Below the pieces are notes generated by a model, which did not search any database, was not told where the DNA came from, and worked only from the letters and a program-made list of their open reading frames with translations. A stretch of DNA of 64,000 bases. It comes from an uncultured Cellulophaga sp. (GTDB lineage Bacteria; Bacteroidota; Bacteroidia; Flavobacteriales; Flavobacteriaceae). Positions 26,923 to 35,730 of the stretch are shown here, in pieces (the first letter of the stretch is position 1; each line of letters opens with the position of its first letter). The stretch covers positions 62,001-126,000 of the forward strand of contig CANLOV010000002.1 in assembly GCA_947492955.1 (NCBI GenBank), in the 5' to 3' direction. Made by a program: the position numbers and the translations under genes.

Positions 26923-27825
26923 ATGTCTTCTAATACTAGGTTAAATAGAGCCTACAACAATGCTAAAAAAATTGAATTTGACGATAGCTCCAAATTCATT
27001 TTATTTAGTGATTGCCATAGAGGAGATAATAGTTTTGCCGATGATTTTTCTAAAAACAGAAATATATACCACCATGCACTAAAACATTATTTCAATAAAG
27101 GTTTTAATTATTGTGAATTAGGTGATGGTGATGAACTATGGGAAAACAATAATTTTGAGTCTATATTTTTTGCCCATAAAAATGTATTTAAACTGCTTAA
27201 AGAATATCACGATGAAAATCGGTTGCATATGATATGGGGCAACCACGATATGGTCTATAGAGACCCCAATTATATTAAAAAACATTTATCTACTTATTTT
27301 GAGCCTAAAAACAATAAAGAACAAGTAATTTTTAATAATATTACTTACCACGAAGCTATACGCTTAGTACATAAAAAAACGAATCAGGAAATATTTTTAG
27401 CACATGGACACCAAGCAGATTGGTGGAACTATAAATTTTGGCGCTGGGGGCGTTTCTTAGTTCGGGTATTGTGGAAACCACTACAAGTATGGGGTATTGC
27501 AGACCCTACTAGCCCAGCTAAGAATTACAAAGAACTTATAAAAGTAGAAAAACGTATTAAAAAATGGATTGTACAAAATAATGAAATCATAACTATTGTT
27601 GGGCATACACACCGACCTAGATTTTCTGAACCTGGAGACATTCCTTTTTTTAATGATGGCAGCTGTGTACACCCAAGAAGTATTACGGGCATAGAAATAG
27701 AGAACGGCACTATTTCTCTTATTAAATGGCAAATTGCTACTAAAGACGATGGCACATTACAAATTATTAGAGTTTTATTAGAAGGACCCAAAAAACTAAT
27801 TGATTATAAAAAAGCTTCTCATTAA
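26923..27825 (+). CDS. Calcineurin-like metallophosphoesterase
   Basis: 300 residues, no signal peptide. The metal motifs are in order: FSDCH (D30, H32), GDGDE (68-71), WGNHD (106-109), an AHGHQADWW segment near 160 and GHTHRP near 220. The layout with a small inserted helical segment (WWNYKFWRWGRFLVRV, possibly membrane-binding) recalls the LpxH-like UDP-diacylglucosamine hydrolases, but it is not an obvious orthologue. It is divergent from the GAF gene with 113 bases between. It probably hydrolyses a phosphoester or pyrophosphate in the cytoplasm or at the membrane surface. Substrate unknown. Confidence 0.8.
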   Translation: MSSNTRLNRAYNNAKKIEFDDSSKFILFSDCHRGDNSFADDFSKNRNIYHHALKHYFNKGFNYCELGDGDELWENNNFESIFFAHKNVFKLLKEYHDENRLHMIWGNHDMVYRDPNYIKKHLSTYFEPKNNKEQVIFNNITYHEAIRLVHKKTNQEIFLAHGHQADWWNYKFWRWGRFLVRVLWKPLQVWGIADPTSPAKNYKELIKVEKRIKKWIVQNNEIITIVGHTHRPRFSEPGDIPFFNDGSCVHPRSITGIEIENGTISLIKWQIATKDDGTLQIIRVLLEGPKKLIDYKKASH

Positions 27826-27874
27826 TCGCTACAAACACTATTTTTACACTATAATTTTTTAAGATAAAAACACG

Positions 27875-28489
27875 ATGAAAATAATTGGAATAGGAAAAAA
27901 CTATGTTGCTAATAAAGATGAAATTAGTGGCTTAAAAGATGGTAATCAGGTAATATTTACTAAACCAGAAACTTCTTTAGTTACTAATAATGAAGCTGTT
28001 GCTTTTCCGTCTTGTTCTAACCACGTAGTGTATGAGGTAGAACTGGTTGCTAAAATTGGCAAAAAAGGGAAGAACATTTCTGAAGCAGATGCTCCTTCTT
28101 ATATTTCTGAAATTGCAGTAGGTATAGATTTTACAGCAAAAGATATTATGGATACTTACAGAGCTATAAAAGGACCATGGGCTTTAGCAAAAGCATTCGA
28201 CGGTGCTTCTCCTATTTCTTCATTTAAAGATATTTCTAATTTTCCTGATTTAAACAATATTAATTTTGATTTAAAAATTAACGGAGAACAAAGACAAGTA
28301 GGTAACACCGATTTTATGATCTACAATTTCGCAGAAATTATAGCTTACAACTCTAAATTTATGACTCTAGAGCCTGGTGATATTATCTTTACAGGAACTC
28401 CTGCTATTGGTGCTGGTAAAATCCTAAAAGGAGACCATTTACAAGCTTCTATTGAAGGTGAGTTATTATTAGATTTTAAAATGATATAA
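27875..28489 (+). CDS. Fumarylacetoacetate hydrolase family protein
   Basis: 204 residues, the short single-domain form. The metal-binding pattern YEVELV (Glu-x-Glu) and later GIDFTAKDIMD fit the family, as does the conserved ending GDIIFTGTPAIGAG. It likely acts as an acylpyruvase or oxaloacetate decarboxylase (FAHD1-like) in the cytoplasm. It lies 49 bases after the phosphoesterase on the same strand and is followed by a strong terminator. Confidence 0.88.
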   Translation: MKIIGIGKNYVANKDEISGLKDGNQVIFTKPETSLVTNNEAVAFPSCSNHVVYEVELVAKIGKKGKNISEADAPSYISEIAVGIDFTAKDIMDTYRAIKGPWALAKAFDGASPISSFKDISNFPDLNNINFDLKINGEQRQVGNTDFMIYNFAEIIAYNSKFMTLEPGDIIFTGTPAIGAGKILKGDHLQASIEGELLLDFKMI

Positions 28490-28502
28490 CATAAACACAC
28501 TT

Positions 28503-28539
28503 AAAAGAGCCAATACAGCTATTAGTATTGGCTCTTTTT
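28503..28539. terminator. Bidirectional terminator between the FAH-family and HopJ-family genes
   Basis: A 14-bp stem, AAAAGAGCCAATAC with GTATTGGCTCTTTT, an eight-base loop and T-runs on both strands serve the two converging genes. Confidence 0.88.
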
Positions 28540-28546
28540 GTAATAT

Positions 28547-28891
28547 TTATTTTATAAACAAAGGCTCTTTCTCAAAAGAAATTCCTTCCCAACTCGTTTT
28601 CATAAAATTTCTAATATTTTGATGGTCTGTACCCTCTGGGTTTTTTAAAACATCTTCTCTGTAATAAGACCCAAAACAAGCTAAAGTTTCATCTTTACTT
28701 AAAGCATTCTTTTTTGCAAAAGCAAATAACTTGCACGAACCAGAATTTTGCCCAGCTTGGTTCTCTGTCTCTCCATTTTTAAAATAAGTAGGTTCAAATA
28801 CATAATTTGCTTCTACAACATCCATGGTATCCGCAAAAGAAACAGTTTCTGGAGTTTGTTTTATTTTTTGAATAAATGATTCAATCGTCAT
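28547..28891 (-). CDS. HopJ-family protein
   Basis: 114 residues. It matches the small HopJ-type family (EANYVFEPTYFKNGE, NSGSCKLFAFA, TLACFGSYYREDV, HQNIRNFMKTSW). The family name comes from a Pseudomonas type III effector, but such proteins are widespread in free-living bacteria with no type III secretion, and no secretion signal is seen here. It is a single gene and ends at the bidirectional terminator. Its biochemical role is not known. Confidence 0.82.
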   Translation of the reverse strand: MTIESFIQKIKQTPETVSFADTMDVVEANYVFEPTYFKNGETENQAGQNSGSCKLFAFAKKNALSKDETLACFGSYYREDVLKNPEGTDHQNIRNFMKTSWEGISFEKEPLFIK

Positions 28892-29029
28892 TTTTAAATA
28901 GTTTAATTTAATTGCCCCGAAAGTATATATTAAATCTCTTAAAAAAAAGATTTATTCGTTTTGAAATACCTTACAAAATGTATTAATTTTATAACAACTA
29001 AGCTTTAGCCACCCTCTAAAATAATAAGT

Positions 29030-29482
29030 ATGAAAAATGTATTTGATGCAAGCGTTACCAATGAAATTATAGAAAGAATAAACAATTTAGATAATTCTTC
29101 TAAAGGTTTATGGGGAAAAATGGATGTTGCTCAAATGCTAGCACATTGCTGTGTAACTTATGAATTTATATACACCGATAAACACCCTAAACCAAATGCC
29201 TTTAACAGGTTTATTTTAAAAACATTTGTTAAAAAAGCGGTTGTAGGCGATAAACCGTATAAAAAAAATAGCCCTACCGCTCCTGCATTTTTAATAAAAG
29301 AACCAAAAGAATTTAATTCCGAAAAAGAAAGGCTTATAGACTATATTACTAAAACACAAGAATTAGGTAGCGAACATTTTAACAACAAAGAATCGCATTC
29401 TTTTGGAGTATTAACCTTAAAGGAATGGAATACTATGTTTTACAAACACTTAGACCACCATTTAACGCAGTTTGGGGTTTAA
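29030..29482 (+). CDS. DinB-like four-helix protein (DUF1569)
   Basis: 150 residues. The metal-binding histidine pattern of DinB/DUF1569 proteins is present: MLAHC (H39), then HSFG and YKHLDHHLTQFG at the end. The family includes thiol-dependent transferases and metal-binding proteins of unknown substrate. No signal peptide is present. It stands alone, with 138 bases upstream that include an AT-rich stretch and no perfect promoter element. Confidence 0.8.
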   Translation: MKNVFDASVTNEIIERINNLDNSSKGLWGKMDVAQMLAHCCVTYEFIYTDKHPKPNAFNRFILKTFVKKAVVGDKPYKKNSPTAPAFLIKEPKEFNSEKERLIDYITKTQELGSEHFNNKESHSFGVLTLKEWNTMFYKHLDHHLTQFGV

Positions 29483-29553
29483 GAATAAATATTAGTAAAT
29501 GATGGCAAGATATTTGATAACTTTATAGTGTTTTTACAAAGAAGAATATATTT

Positions 29554-30198
29554 ATGAAACTATTAGTTACTCTTATATTTAGTATTGCATGTTTTTACAC
29601 CGGAACAGCTCAGTTTAACGATTCTTCTTCTAGAACATTAACGCTAGAAAAAAAAGACCCTAATTTGGGGGCAAAAAAGAGCGACAATAGTGATTTTGCA
29701 TTAAAAATACCTTCTACCGTTACCATTTCTAAAACGCCAAACTTATTAGACTCTTTAGATGCAAAGCAAATAAACATGTTACCTACTAAAGAATTGGTAG
29801 ACCCAGGAAGAGATGTAAAAATAAATCCTCGTTTAGGTCTAGAAGAAAAAAATAAAAAAAGTGGAGATAAATTTTTAGGTGTCGTTAAAAGTAAGGCTAA
29901 ATTTGTTGGCATTACAGTTAGAGATGGTGGCGGTGTTATAGATGGTGATAGAGTAAGAATTTTATTAAATGGAAAAATTGTAGAAAGAAATCTTACTTTA
30001 ACATTTAATCACAAGGGTATTAATGAAGATTTAAAAAAAGGAGTTAACAGAATAGTAATAAAAGCTTTAAACGAAGGGTTTTCACCTACAAATTCAGCTC
30101 AATTAGATATAGTTGATGACTTTGGATTATTAATATTTTCACAAGTTTTTTTTCTTTCTGAAGACTCAAAAGCTACTGTTATTATTGATAAAAAATAA
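29554..30198 (+). CDS. Secreted protein of unknown function
   Basis: 214 residues. A signal peptide ends around YTGTAQ (residue 20). A low-complexity, Lys/Ser/Asp-rich stretch (21-100) follows. The final ~110 residues form a beta-rich domain (FVGITVRDGGGVIDGDRVRI, GVNRIVIKALNEGFSPTNSAQLDIVDD) that looks like a small beta-sandwich. There is no lipobox, so it is probably free in the periplasm or secreted. I recognise the style as a conserved flavobacterial protein but know of no function. Confidence 0.6.
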   Translation: MKLLVTLIFSIACFYTGTAQFNDSSSRTLTLEKKDPNLGAKKSDNSDFALKIPSTVTISKTPNLLDSLDAKQINMLPTKELVDPGRDVKINPRLGLEEKNKKSGDKFLGVVKSKAKFVGITVRDGGGVIDGDRVRILLNGKIVERNLTLTFNHKGINEDLKKGVNRIVIKALNEGFSPTNSAQLDIVDDFGLLIFSQVFFLSEDSKATVIIDKK

Positions 30199-30300
30199 TT
30201 AGAGTATCAAACTCTTTTCTTAACATCTAAAATCCTTACTATTTATTTACAAGTCACTTATTTTTAAAGTAACTTCGTTTTAAATTGAAGTTCTAAGCTC

Positions 30301-32037
30301 ATGTCTGAGAAAAAAGTAAGTATCCTTACCGCATTTAAAACCATTATTTGGCCAAGACGAAAATTAGTATTTATTGGTTTACTACTAATCGTAATTAGTA
30401 AAGCGGCTAGTTTTGTTGCCCCCATGTCTTTAAAATATTTAATGGATGATATTATTCCTAACAAAGATCTAGCATTCCTTAAAATTTTGGTTTTAGTAGT
30501 GGGTGTTGCCATTTTTATACAAGCTATTACTTCTTTTTTACTTACTAAAATATTAAGTGTACAAGCACAATTTTTAATATCAGAATTAAGAGCACAAGTA
30601 CAGAAAAAGGTGCTTTCTTTACCTATTCGCTTTTTCGACAATGAAAAATCTGGAGCATTAGTTTCTCGTATTATGAGCGATGTTGAAGGGGTTCGTAATT
30701 TAATAGGTACAGGTTTAGTACAACTTGTAGGTGGTACTATAACTGCTATTGTATCTTTAATATTACTCCTTAGAATTAGTGTAGAAATGACACTCTTTAC
30801 ATTAATTCCATTAGCAATTTTTGCCGTTATTGCACTAAAGGCTTTTAAAATAATACGCCCTATTTTTAGAAAAAGAGGAAAAATAAATGCAGAAGTAAAA
30901 GGTAGGCTTACAGAAACTCTGGGTGGTATACGTGTTATTAAAGGTTTTAATGCAGAAGCCCAAGAACAAAAAGTATTTGAATCTGGTGTAAACGAACTGT
31001 TTTTAAATGTAAAAAAGAGCCTTACTGCTACTGCTTTTATGACAAGCTCTTCTACTTTTTTAATAGGAATTGCCACTACAGGTATTATGGGTATTGGAGG
31101 TTATAAAATAATGACAGACGAATTAAGTATTGGTAATTTTTTAACCTTTACTTTTTTATTAGGATTAATGATTGCTCCTATAGTACAGATGAGTAATATC
31201 GGAAGCCAATTAACCGAGGCATTGGCAGGCTTAGACCGTACCGAAGAATTAATGAATAAAACGGCAGAGTTTGACGAAAAAGACCGTACTATTATCTTAG
31301 ATGATATTAAAGGTGAAATTGAGTTTAACAATGTGTCTTTCGCTTATGAAGAAGATAAAAATGTACTGCACAATATTAGCTTTAAAGCAAAATCGGGCGA
31401 TGTAATTGCTTTAGTAGGTAGTTCTGGTTCAGGAAAATCTACCATAGCAGGTTTATCGGCAACATTTTTAAATCCTAAATCGGGTACAATATCTATTGAC
31501 GGGAAAGATATTTCTAAAGTAAACCTAAACAGTTTTAGAAAACATTTAGGAGTAGTTTTACAAGACGAATTTCTTTTTGAAGGCTCTATTAGAGACAATA
31601 TTCTTTTTCCAAGACCAGAGGCTACTAACGAGGAATTATATTTAGCCATAAAAGCTGCTTATGTAAATGAATTTACTGATCGTTTTGAAGAAGGTTTAGA
31701 TACACTCATTGGCGAACGTGGCGTAAAACTATCCGGAGGGCAACGCCAACGAATAGCTATAGCCAGAGCTATTTTAGCAAACCCTAAAATATTAATATTA
31801 GATGAAGCTACCTCTAATTTAGATACCGAAAGCGAAGCTTTAATTCAGAAAAGTTTGGCTACACTTACAGAAGGCAGAACCACTTTTGTAATTGCTCACA
31901 GATTAAGCACAATTAAAAAAGCAAATCAGATATTAGTAATAGAAAACGGAAGTATTGCCGAACAAGGCACACACGAGGAACTTATTGCTAAAGAAGGCAG
32001 GTACTATAATTTATTTACTTACCAAGCAAGGATATAA
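30301..32037 (+). CDS. ABC exporter, fused permease and ATPase (MsbA-like)
   Basis: 578 residues, typical of a half-transporter. Six membrane helices occupy about 20-320. The nucleotide-binding domain has Walker A GSSGSGKST (373-381), signature LSGGQRQR (about 478), Walker B ILILDEATSNLD and the H-loop IAHRLST. It works as a homodimer exporting a hydrophobic substrate, most often lipid A-linked lipids or drugs. The long intracellular loops and EEGLDTLIGERG segment match the MsbA/LmrA group. The next gene begins seven bases later, so the two are probably co-transcribed. Confidence 0.9.
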   Translation: MSEKKVSILTAFKTIIWPRRKLVFIGLLLIVISKAASFVAPMSLKYLMDDIIPNKDLAFLKILVLVVGVAIFIQAITSFLLTKILSVQAQFLISELRAQVQKKVLSLPIRFFDNEKSGALVSRIMSDVEGVRNLIGTGLVQLVGGTITAIVSLILLLRISVEMTLFTLIPLAIFAVIALKAFKIIRPIFRKRGKINAEVKGRLTETLGGIRVIKGFNAEAQEQKVFESGVNELFLNVKKSLTATAFMTSSSTFLIGIATTGIMGIGGYKIMTDELSIGNFLTFTFLLGLMIAPIVQMSNIGSQLTEALAGLDRTEELMNKTAEFDEKDRTIILDDIKGEIEFNNVSFAYEEDKNVLHNISFKAKSGDVIALVGSSGSGKSTIAGLSATFLNPKSGTISIDGKDISKVNLNSFRKHLGVVLQDEFLFEGSIRDNILFPRPEATNEELYLAIKAAYVNEFTDRFEEGLDTLIGERGVKLSGGQRQRIAIARAILANPKILILDEATSNLDTESEALIQKSLATLTEGRTTFVIAHRLSTIKKANQILVIENGSIAEQGTHEELIAKEGRYYNLFTYQARI

Positions 32038-32044
32038 AAACCAT

Positions 32045-32758
32045 ATGCGAATCCCTATAATAAAAGGCGTAATAGACAGGCGAATTCTTATCAATTATCA
32101 AATTGATAAAGATGTTCTTAAAAATTACCTACCAAAACCTTTTACACCCAAAACAATAAACGGGAAAGGAATTGCTGGCATATGCTTAATTAGATTAAAA
32201 GAAATAAGACCCAAAGGTTTTCCTAAACAAATTGGAATAGCTTCTGAAAATGGCGCGCATAGAATAGCCGTAGAATGGGTAGAAAACGGAGAGTTAAAAG
32301 AAGGTGTTTATATTCCTAGAAGAGATACCTCGTCTAAATTAAATTCGTTAGCTGGTGGCAGCATTTTTCCAGGAGTACACCATCACGCAAAATTTAATGT
32401 AAACGAAACTGATGAAAATTACGAAATTAGTTTTGTAAGCAGTGATAAAACTTCTTTAGCTATAAAAGCAAAATGTACAAATCAATTGAACACAGAAAGT
32501 ATATTCGATTCTATAGAGTCTGTTTCAGATTTTTTTAAAAATGGTTCGGTAGGCTATTCGCCTTGCAAAAATAATTTCGACGGACTTAAATTAAATACAT
32601 ACTCTTGGAAAGTATCACTATTAGATGTAGAAAATGTACATTCTAGCTTTTTCGAAAATAAAGGTATATTTCCCGAAGGCTCTATTAAATTTGACAATGC
32701 TCTATTGATGAAGAATATAGAACACGAATGGATTGGTTTAAATAAAATATACTCCTAA
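32045..32758 (+). CDS. DUF2071-family protein
   Basis: 237 residues from the ATG at 32045. The frame stays open back to 31955, but those 30 residues would overlap the ABC exporter and do not look like the family, whereas MRIPIIKGVIDRRILINYQID does. Motifs YLPKPFTPKTINGKGIAGICLIRLKEIRP and NGAHRIAVEW are typical of the YqjF/acetoacetate-decarboxylase-like group. A YFNxEHD-like tail is replaced here by MKNIEHEW. The role is unknown. It is followed by a strong terminator. Confidence 0.75.
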   Translation: MRIPIIKGVIDRRILINYQIDKDVLKNYLPKPFTPKTINGKGIAGICLIRLKEIRPKGFPKQIGIASENGAHRIAVEWVENGELKEGVYIPRRDTSSKLNSLAGGSIFPGVHHHAKFNVNETDENYEISFVSSDKTSLAIKAKCTNQLNTESIFDSIESVSDFFKNGSVGYSPCKNNFDGLKLNTYSWKVSLLDVENVHSSFFENKGIFPEGSIKFDNALLMKNIEHEWIGLNKIYS

Positions 32759-32763
32759 AAATA

Positions 32764-32791
32764 AAAATCCTCAACTTACATTGAGGATTTT
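32764..32791. terminator. Terminator after the DUF2071 gene
   Basis: An 11-bp perfect stem, AAAATCCTCAA with TTGAGGATTTT, around a six-base loop. It can also serve the ferredoxin gene converging from the other side. Confidence 0.8.
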
Positions 32792-32812
32792 ATATCGTAT
32801 AAAACTAAGTAA

Positions 32813-33142
32813 TTAGCTCTCTGGAGCCAATTCTATTTCTAGTCCGTCCATAGCTTCATTAATATGTAACTGACATCCTAAACGGCTATTATCTTCTACA
32901 TAAAAAGCTTCTGCAAGCATTGCATCTTCATCATCCGATTTTTCTGGTAATTCAGTATCACTCTGCACATAACATTGGCAAGATGCGCACATAGCCATAC
33001 CACCGCATACACCAATAGTTCCTTCCGGTGCTAATTCATAAGCTCTTACCAACTCCATGATATTCATATTCATATCTGTAGGAGCTTCTACCTCATGTAA
33101 AACACCTTCTCTATCTTTAATTTTTATTTTTACGTCTGACAT
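32813..33142 (-). CDS. [2Fe-2S] ferredoxin, adrenodoxin type
   Basis: 109 residues. The cluster ligands follow the adrenodoxin spacing: C46, C52, C55 (CGGMAMCASC) and C90 (RLGCQLH). An extra Cys at 57 is not a ligand in known relatives. Such ferredoxins donate electrons in iron-sulfur cluster assembly or to cytochromes P450. It is 99 bases downstream of the NifU-like gene and the Mrp gene, so a role in cluster assembly fits. Confidence 0.9.
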   Translation of the reverse strand: MSDVKIKIKDREGVLHEVEAPTDMNMNIMELVRAYELAPEGTIGVCGGMAMCASCQCYVQSDTELPEKSDDEDAMLAEAFYVEDNSRLGCQLHINEAMDGLEIELAPES

Positions 33143-33241
33143 TCTTAATCTTAAATTTTTACTCCTATAGCTTAAACGTTATCCGCCATTAGAGATTTAC
33201 TACTATTCTATTTTTTAGATATTCTTAAACCTAAAAAGTGA

Positions 33242-33487
33242 TTATTCTATATTAATAACCTCTTCTATCTGTGGCACATATTTTTTAATGGTAAGCTCCA
33301 CACCACTTTTAAGTGTCATTTGGTTAACACTACAACCAACACATGCACCTTCTAGTTTTACTTTTACAGAAGTATCATTATCTATAGACACAAGAGAAAT
33401 ATCTCCACCATCACTCTGTAAAAACGGACGAATTTCTTCTAGTGCTTTTTCTACTTTTGTTCTAACTTCTTCTGATGTCATAATCAT
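33242..33487 (-). CDS. NifU-like iron-sulfur scaffold (C-terminal domain protein)
   Basis: 81 residues with the CVGC motif (C49, C52) within GACVGCSVNQMTLK, which holds a transient [4Fe-4S] cluster in the dimer. The first ATG (33487) overlaps the Mrp stop codon by ATGA, but a second ATG two codons later (33481) gives MTSEEV, the more usual family start; either works. Translational coupling with the Mrp gene points to a shared job in handing clusters to target proteins. Confidence 0.9.
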   Translation of the reverse strand: MIMTSEEVRTKVEKALEEIRPFLQSDGGDISLVSIDNDTSVKVKLEGACVGCSVNQMTLKSGVELTIKKYVPQIEEVINIE

Positions 33488-34626
33488 TTCTTTTTAACAG
33501 CAGAACAACCTGCCATTGTTGTTATTTTAATTGCCTCTGTAGGTGCTAAATCAGTATTTCTTTTTACCACTTCAGATACAACATTCTTTGTTATTGCTTC
33601 AAATGCTTCTTCTACTTGGGTTGCCGTTTGTAATGCAGCTGGCCTACCTACATCGCCTGCCTCGCGTATACTCTGCACTAACGGAATTTCTCCCAACATA
33701 GGAATTTTTAAGTCCTCTGCCAAATTCTTAGCTCCTTCTTTCCCAAAAATATAATACTTATTTTCTGGAAGTTCGTCTGGTGTAAAATATGCCATATTCT
33801 CTACAACACCCAACACAGGTACATTTATTGCTTCTTGCTGAAACATTGCTACACCTTTACGCGCATCTGCTAAAGCTACTTCTTGTGGGGTACTTACCAC
33901 AACCGCACCTGTAATTGGTAATGCTTGCATAATACTTAAATGTATATCACCTGTTCCTGGAGGTAGGTCTAATAATAAAAAATCTAAATCACCCCAATGA
34001 GCATCAAAAATCATTTGGTTTAATGCTTTTGCAGCCATAGGCCCTCTCCATATTACAGCTTGGCTAGGTTCTGTAAAAAAACCTATCGAAAGAATTTTTA
34101 CTCCGTAACTTTCTATCGGTTTCATTTTTGATTTGCCATCAATATTTACTGCCAATGGTTTCTCATTAGCAACATCGAACATTATAGGAGCAGAAGGCCC
34201 ATAAATATCGGCATCTAACAAACCAACTTTAAAACCCATTTTTGCTAAAGTAACTGCTAAATTAGAGGTAATCGTAGATTTACCTACACCACCTTTACCA
34301 GAAGCTACCGCAATTATATTTTTTATTCCAGGAATAGCTTTTCCTTTAATTTCGTTTGTCTTTGCCTTAGCTGGCGGAGTGCCTACTTTTATATTTACTT
34401 TAATTTTAGCTTTTTCGTAAACATCTGCATGTATAACTTTTAAAATTTCTACTTCAGTTTTTTTACGCGCCTGTAAACTAGGGTTATTAATTGTAATATC
34501 TACCACAACCTCATCACCAAAAACCTGAACATTTTTTACAGCACCGCTCTCTACCATATTAAGACCTTCGCCTGGTACCGTAATTTTTTCTAAAGCTTTA
34601 AGTATGTCTTTCTTCTCTAATTTCAT
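33484..34626 (-). CDS. apbC: Mrp/ApbC/NBP35-type iron-sulfur carrier ATPase
   Basis: 380 residues. An N-terminal MIP18/DUF59 domain (1-85) is followed by a P-loop ATPase with deviant Walker A ASGKGGVGKST (108-118), the DLPPGTGD motif near residue 222 and a short C-terminal tail holding AGCSAVKKK. It loads [4Fe-4S] clusters onto apoproteins. Its stop overlaps the start of the NifU-like gene. The usual CxxC of many family members is not obvious near the C-terminus (only one Cys, in AGCS). A -7 promoter element lies 53 bases upstream. Confidence 0.92.
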   Translation of the reverse strand: MKLEKKDILKALEKITVPGEGLNMVESGAVKNVQVFGDEVVVDITINNPSLQARKKTEVEILKVIHADVYEKAKIKVNIKVGTPPAKAKTNEIKGKAIPGIKNIIAVASGKGGVGKSTITSNLAVTLAKMGFKVGLLDADIYGPSAPIMFDVANEKPLAVNIDGKSKMKPIESYGVKILSIGFFTEPSQAVIWRGPMAAKALNQMIFDAHWGDLDFLLLDLPPGTGDIHLSIMQALPITGAVVVSTPQEVALADARKGVAMFQQEAINVPVLGVVENMAYFTPDELPENKYYIFGKEGAKNLAEDLKIPMLGEIPLVQSIREAGDVGRPAALQTATQVEEAFEAITKNVVSEVVKRNTDLAPTEAIKITTMAGCSAVKKK

Positions 34627-34678
34627 TCCAATTCTTTTTCAGCTTTTATTAAAACTGATTCTAAACTACAAAGATACT

Positions 34679-34686
34679 GTATAGGG
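34679..34686 (-). promoter_or_regulatory. -7 promoter element of the Mrp-NifU-like operon
   Basis: TATCTTTG on the minus strand is a perfect TAnnTTTG match, 52 bases before the Mrp start. Confidence 0.5.
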
Positions 34687-34768
34687 TTGAGAATAGGAAG
34701 CTTGCAAATTGAAAACTCTAATATGTTTATAGTCTTTTTCTATTTTAATACAGAATTGTAAATACAGT

Positions 34769-35104
34769 TTATTTCAACTCTATAGAAGGGTCCCAAAAAT
34801 AGTTTTCTAGATTTTCTATTTGAAGATTTTTTACTTTAACGCCTTCACTTTCTAATAACTGCTGCATTAAGTTAGTTCCATCAAAATGATGCTTACCAGT
34901 TAATAAACCTTTCCTATTTACAACTCTATGTGCCGGAATATCGTCCATATTATGCGAAGCATTCATTGCCCAACCTACCATCCTAGCGCTTCTTGCCGCA
35001 CCCAAATAAGTAGCAATAGCACCATACGAAGTAACCCTTCCGTAGGGTATTAAACGAGCAACTTCGTAGACTTTTTGAAAGAAATTTTTATTCTCCTCTT
35101 TCAT
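34769..35104 (-). CDS. Alkyltransferase-like protein (MGMT family without the active Cys)
   Basis: 111 residues, the size of the DNA-binding domain of O6-methylguanine-DNA methyltransferase. The active-site PCHRV of the enzyme is replaced by PAHRV (A58). This matches the alkyltransferase-like (ATL) proteins, which flag bulky O6-alkylguanines for nucleotide excision repair. The Tyr/Arg pair of the DNA-binding helix (SYGAIA, RSARMVGWAM) is kept. It starts two bases after the LysE-type gene stop and is therefore probably in its operon. Confidence 0.85.
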   Translation of the reverse strand: MKEENKNFFQKVYEVARLIPYGRVTSYGAIATYLGAARSARMVGWAMNASHNMDDIPAHRVVNRKGLLTGKHHFDGTNLMQQLLESEGVKVKNLQIENLENYFWDPSIELK

Positions 35105-35106
35105 TA

Positions 35107-35727
35107 TTAAAATAGTCTTATAATAGTAATTATTAAAAGCACTACCATTAATGCACTTAAAATATAGTTAGAATTTTTAGAAAACTTATTCGATTTTGTT
35201 TCTAATTTATTAAAGTAAATAGTGTACAAATACAACACAGAAAAAGTTCCTAAACCAGCAGCCAAAATAAATACAATTATATCCTGAAACTCAAATTTGA
35301 TCCAACCCGCAGTTTTCCACATCGCATTTAAAGTACTGTAATATGGAATAGTTAATAAATTTAATGTTGCTAGTAACACTCCTTTAAAAAAACTATTACG
35401 TTTACTCTTTTTTACTACCTTTTTTTTAGGTTTCTTATTTTGTTTAGCCAAAACAAAAAAGTAAAAGGCAAAAAAACCAAAAACTACCAATGCAATCTTT
35501 AGCAGAATATCTACTACTGCTGGGTTATTATGCAAAAATTTAGAAATTAATACGCCTATGTATGCCTGAATTATAATCGTAGTAGATACTCCTAAACTAT
35601 ATATAATACCATTATGCTTTCCTTTTTCTACACTAGTTTTTGCAGCGTTCATATTTAATAAACCTGGCGGCACTGTAGCAACAAATGCAGCAGAAAAAGT
35701 GGCAAAAAAAAGTATGAGTAAATGCAT
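35107..35727 (-). CDS. LysE-family exporter
   Basis: 206 residues with six hydrophobic segments. The first helix ends with the VPPGLLNMNAAKTSVEKGKHNG motif of LysE/RhtB transporters. A short basic loop (KKPKKKVVKKSKR) in the middle should face the cytoplasm. It probably exports amino acids or related small compounds; the substrate is not visible. It is three bases downstream of TrmB and two bases upstream of the ATL gene, giving a tight three-gene run. Confidence 0.82.
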   Translation of the reverse strand: MHLLILFFATFSAAFVATVPPGLLNMNAAKTSVEKGKHNGIIYSLGVSTTIIIQAYIGVLISKFLHNNPAVVDILLKIALVVFGFFAFYFFVLAKQNKKPKKKVVKKSKRNSFFKGVLLATLNLLTIPYYSTLNAMWKTAGWIKFEFQDIIVFILAAGLGTFSVLYLYTIYFNKLETKSNKFSKNSNYILSALMVVLLIITIIRLF

Positions 35728-35730
35728 CTT

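Noticed and set aside
22144-27825. A complete Pycsar defence system
   Set aside because: Only an effector-type domain is present; none of the neighbours is a nucleotide cyclase.
28547-28891. Type III secretion effector
   Set aside because: The HopJ name is historical; no secretion genes or secretion signal are present.
30264-31076. 270-codon open frame antisense to the ABC exporter
   Set aside because: Lies entirely opposite a strongly conserved gene; composition is that of a mirror frame, and no family features are visible.
31955-32044. N-terminal extension of the DUF2071 gene
   Set aside because: It overlaps the end of the ABC exporter and does not resemble the family; the ATG at 32045 begins a normal family start.
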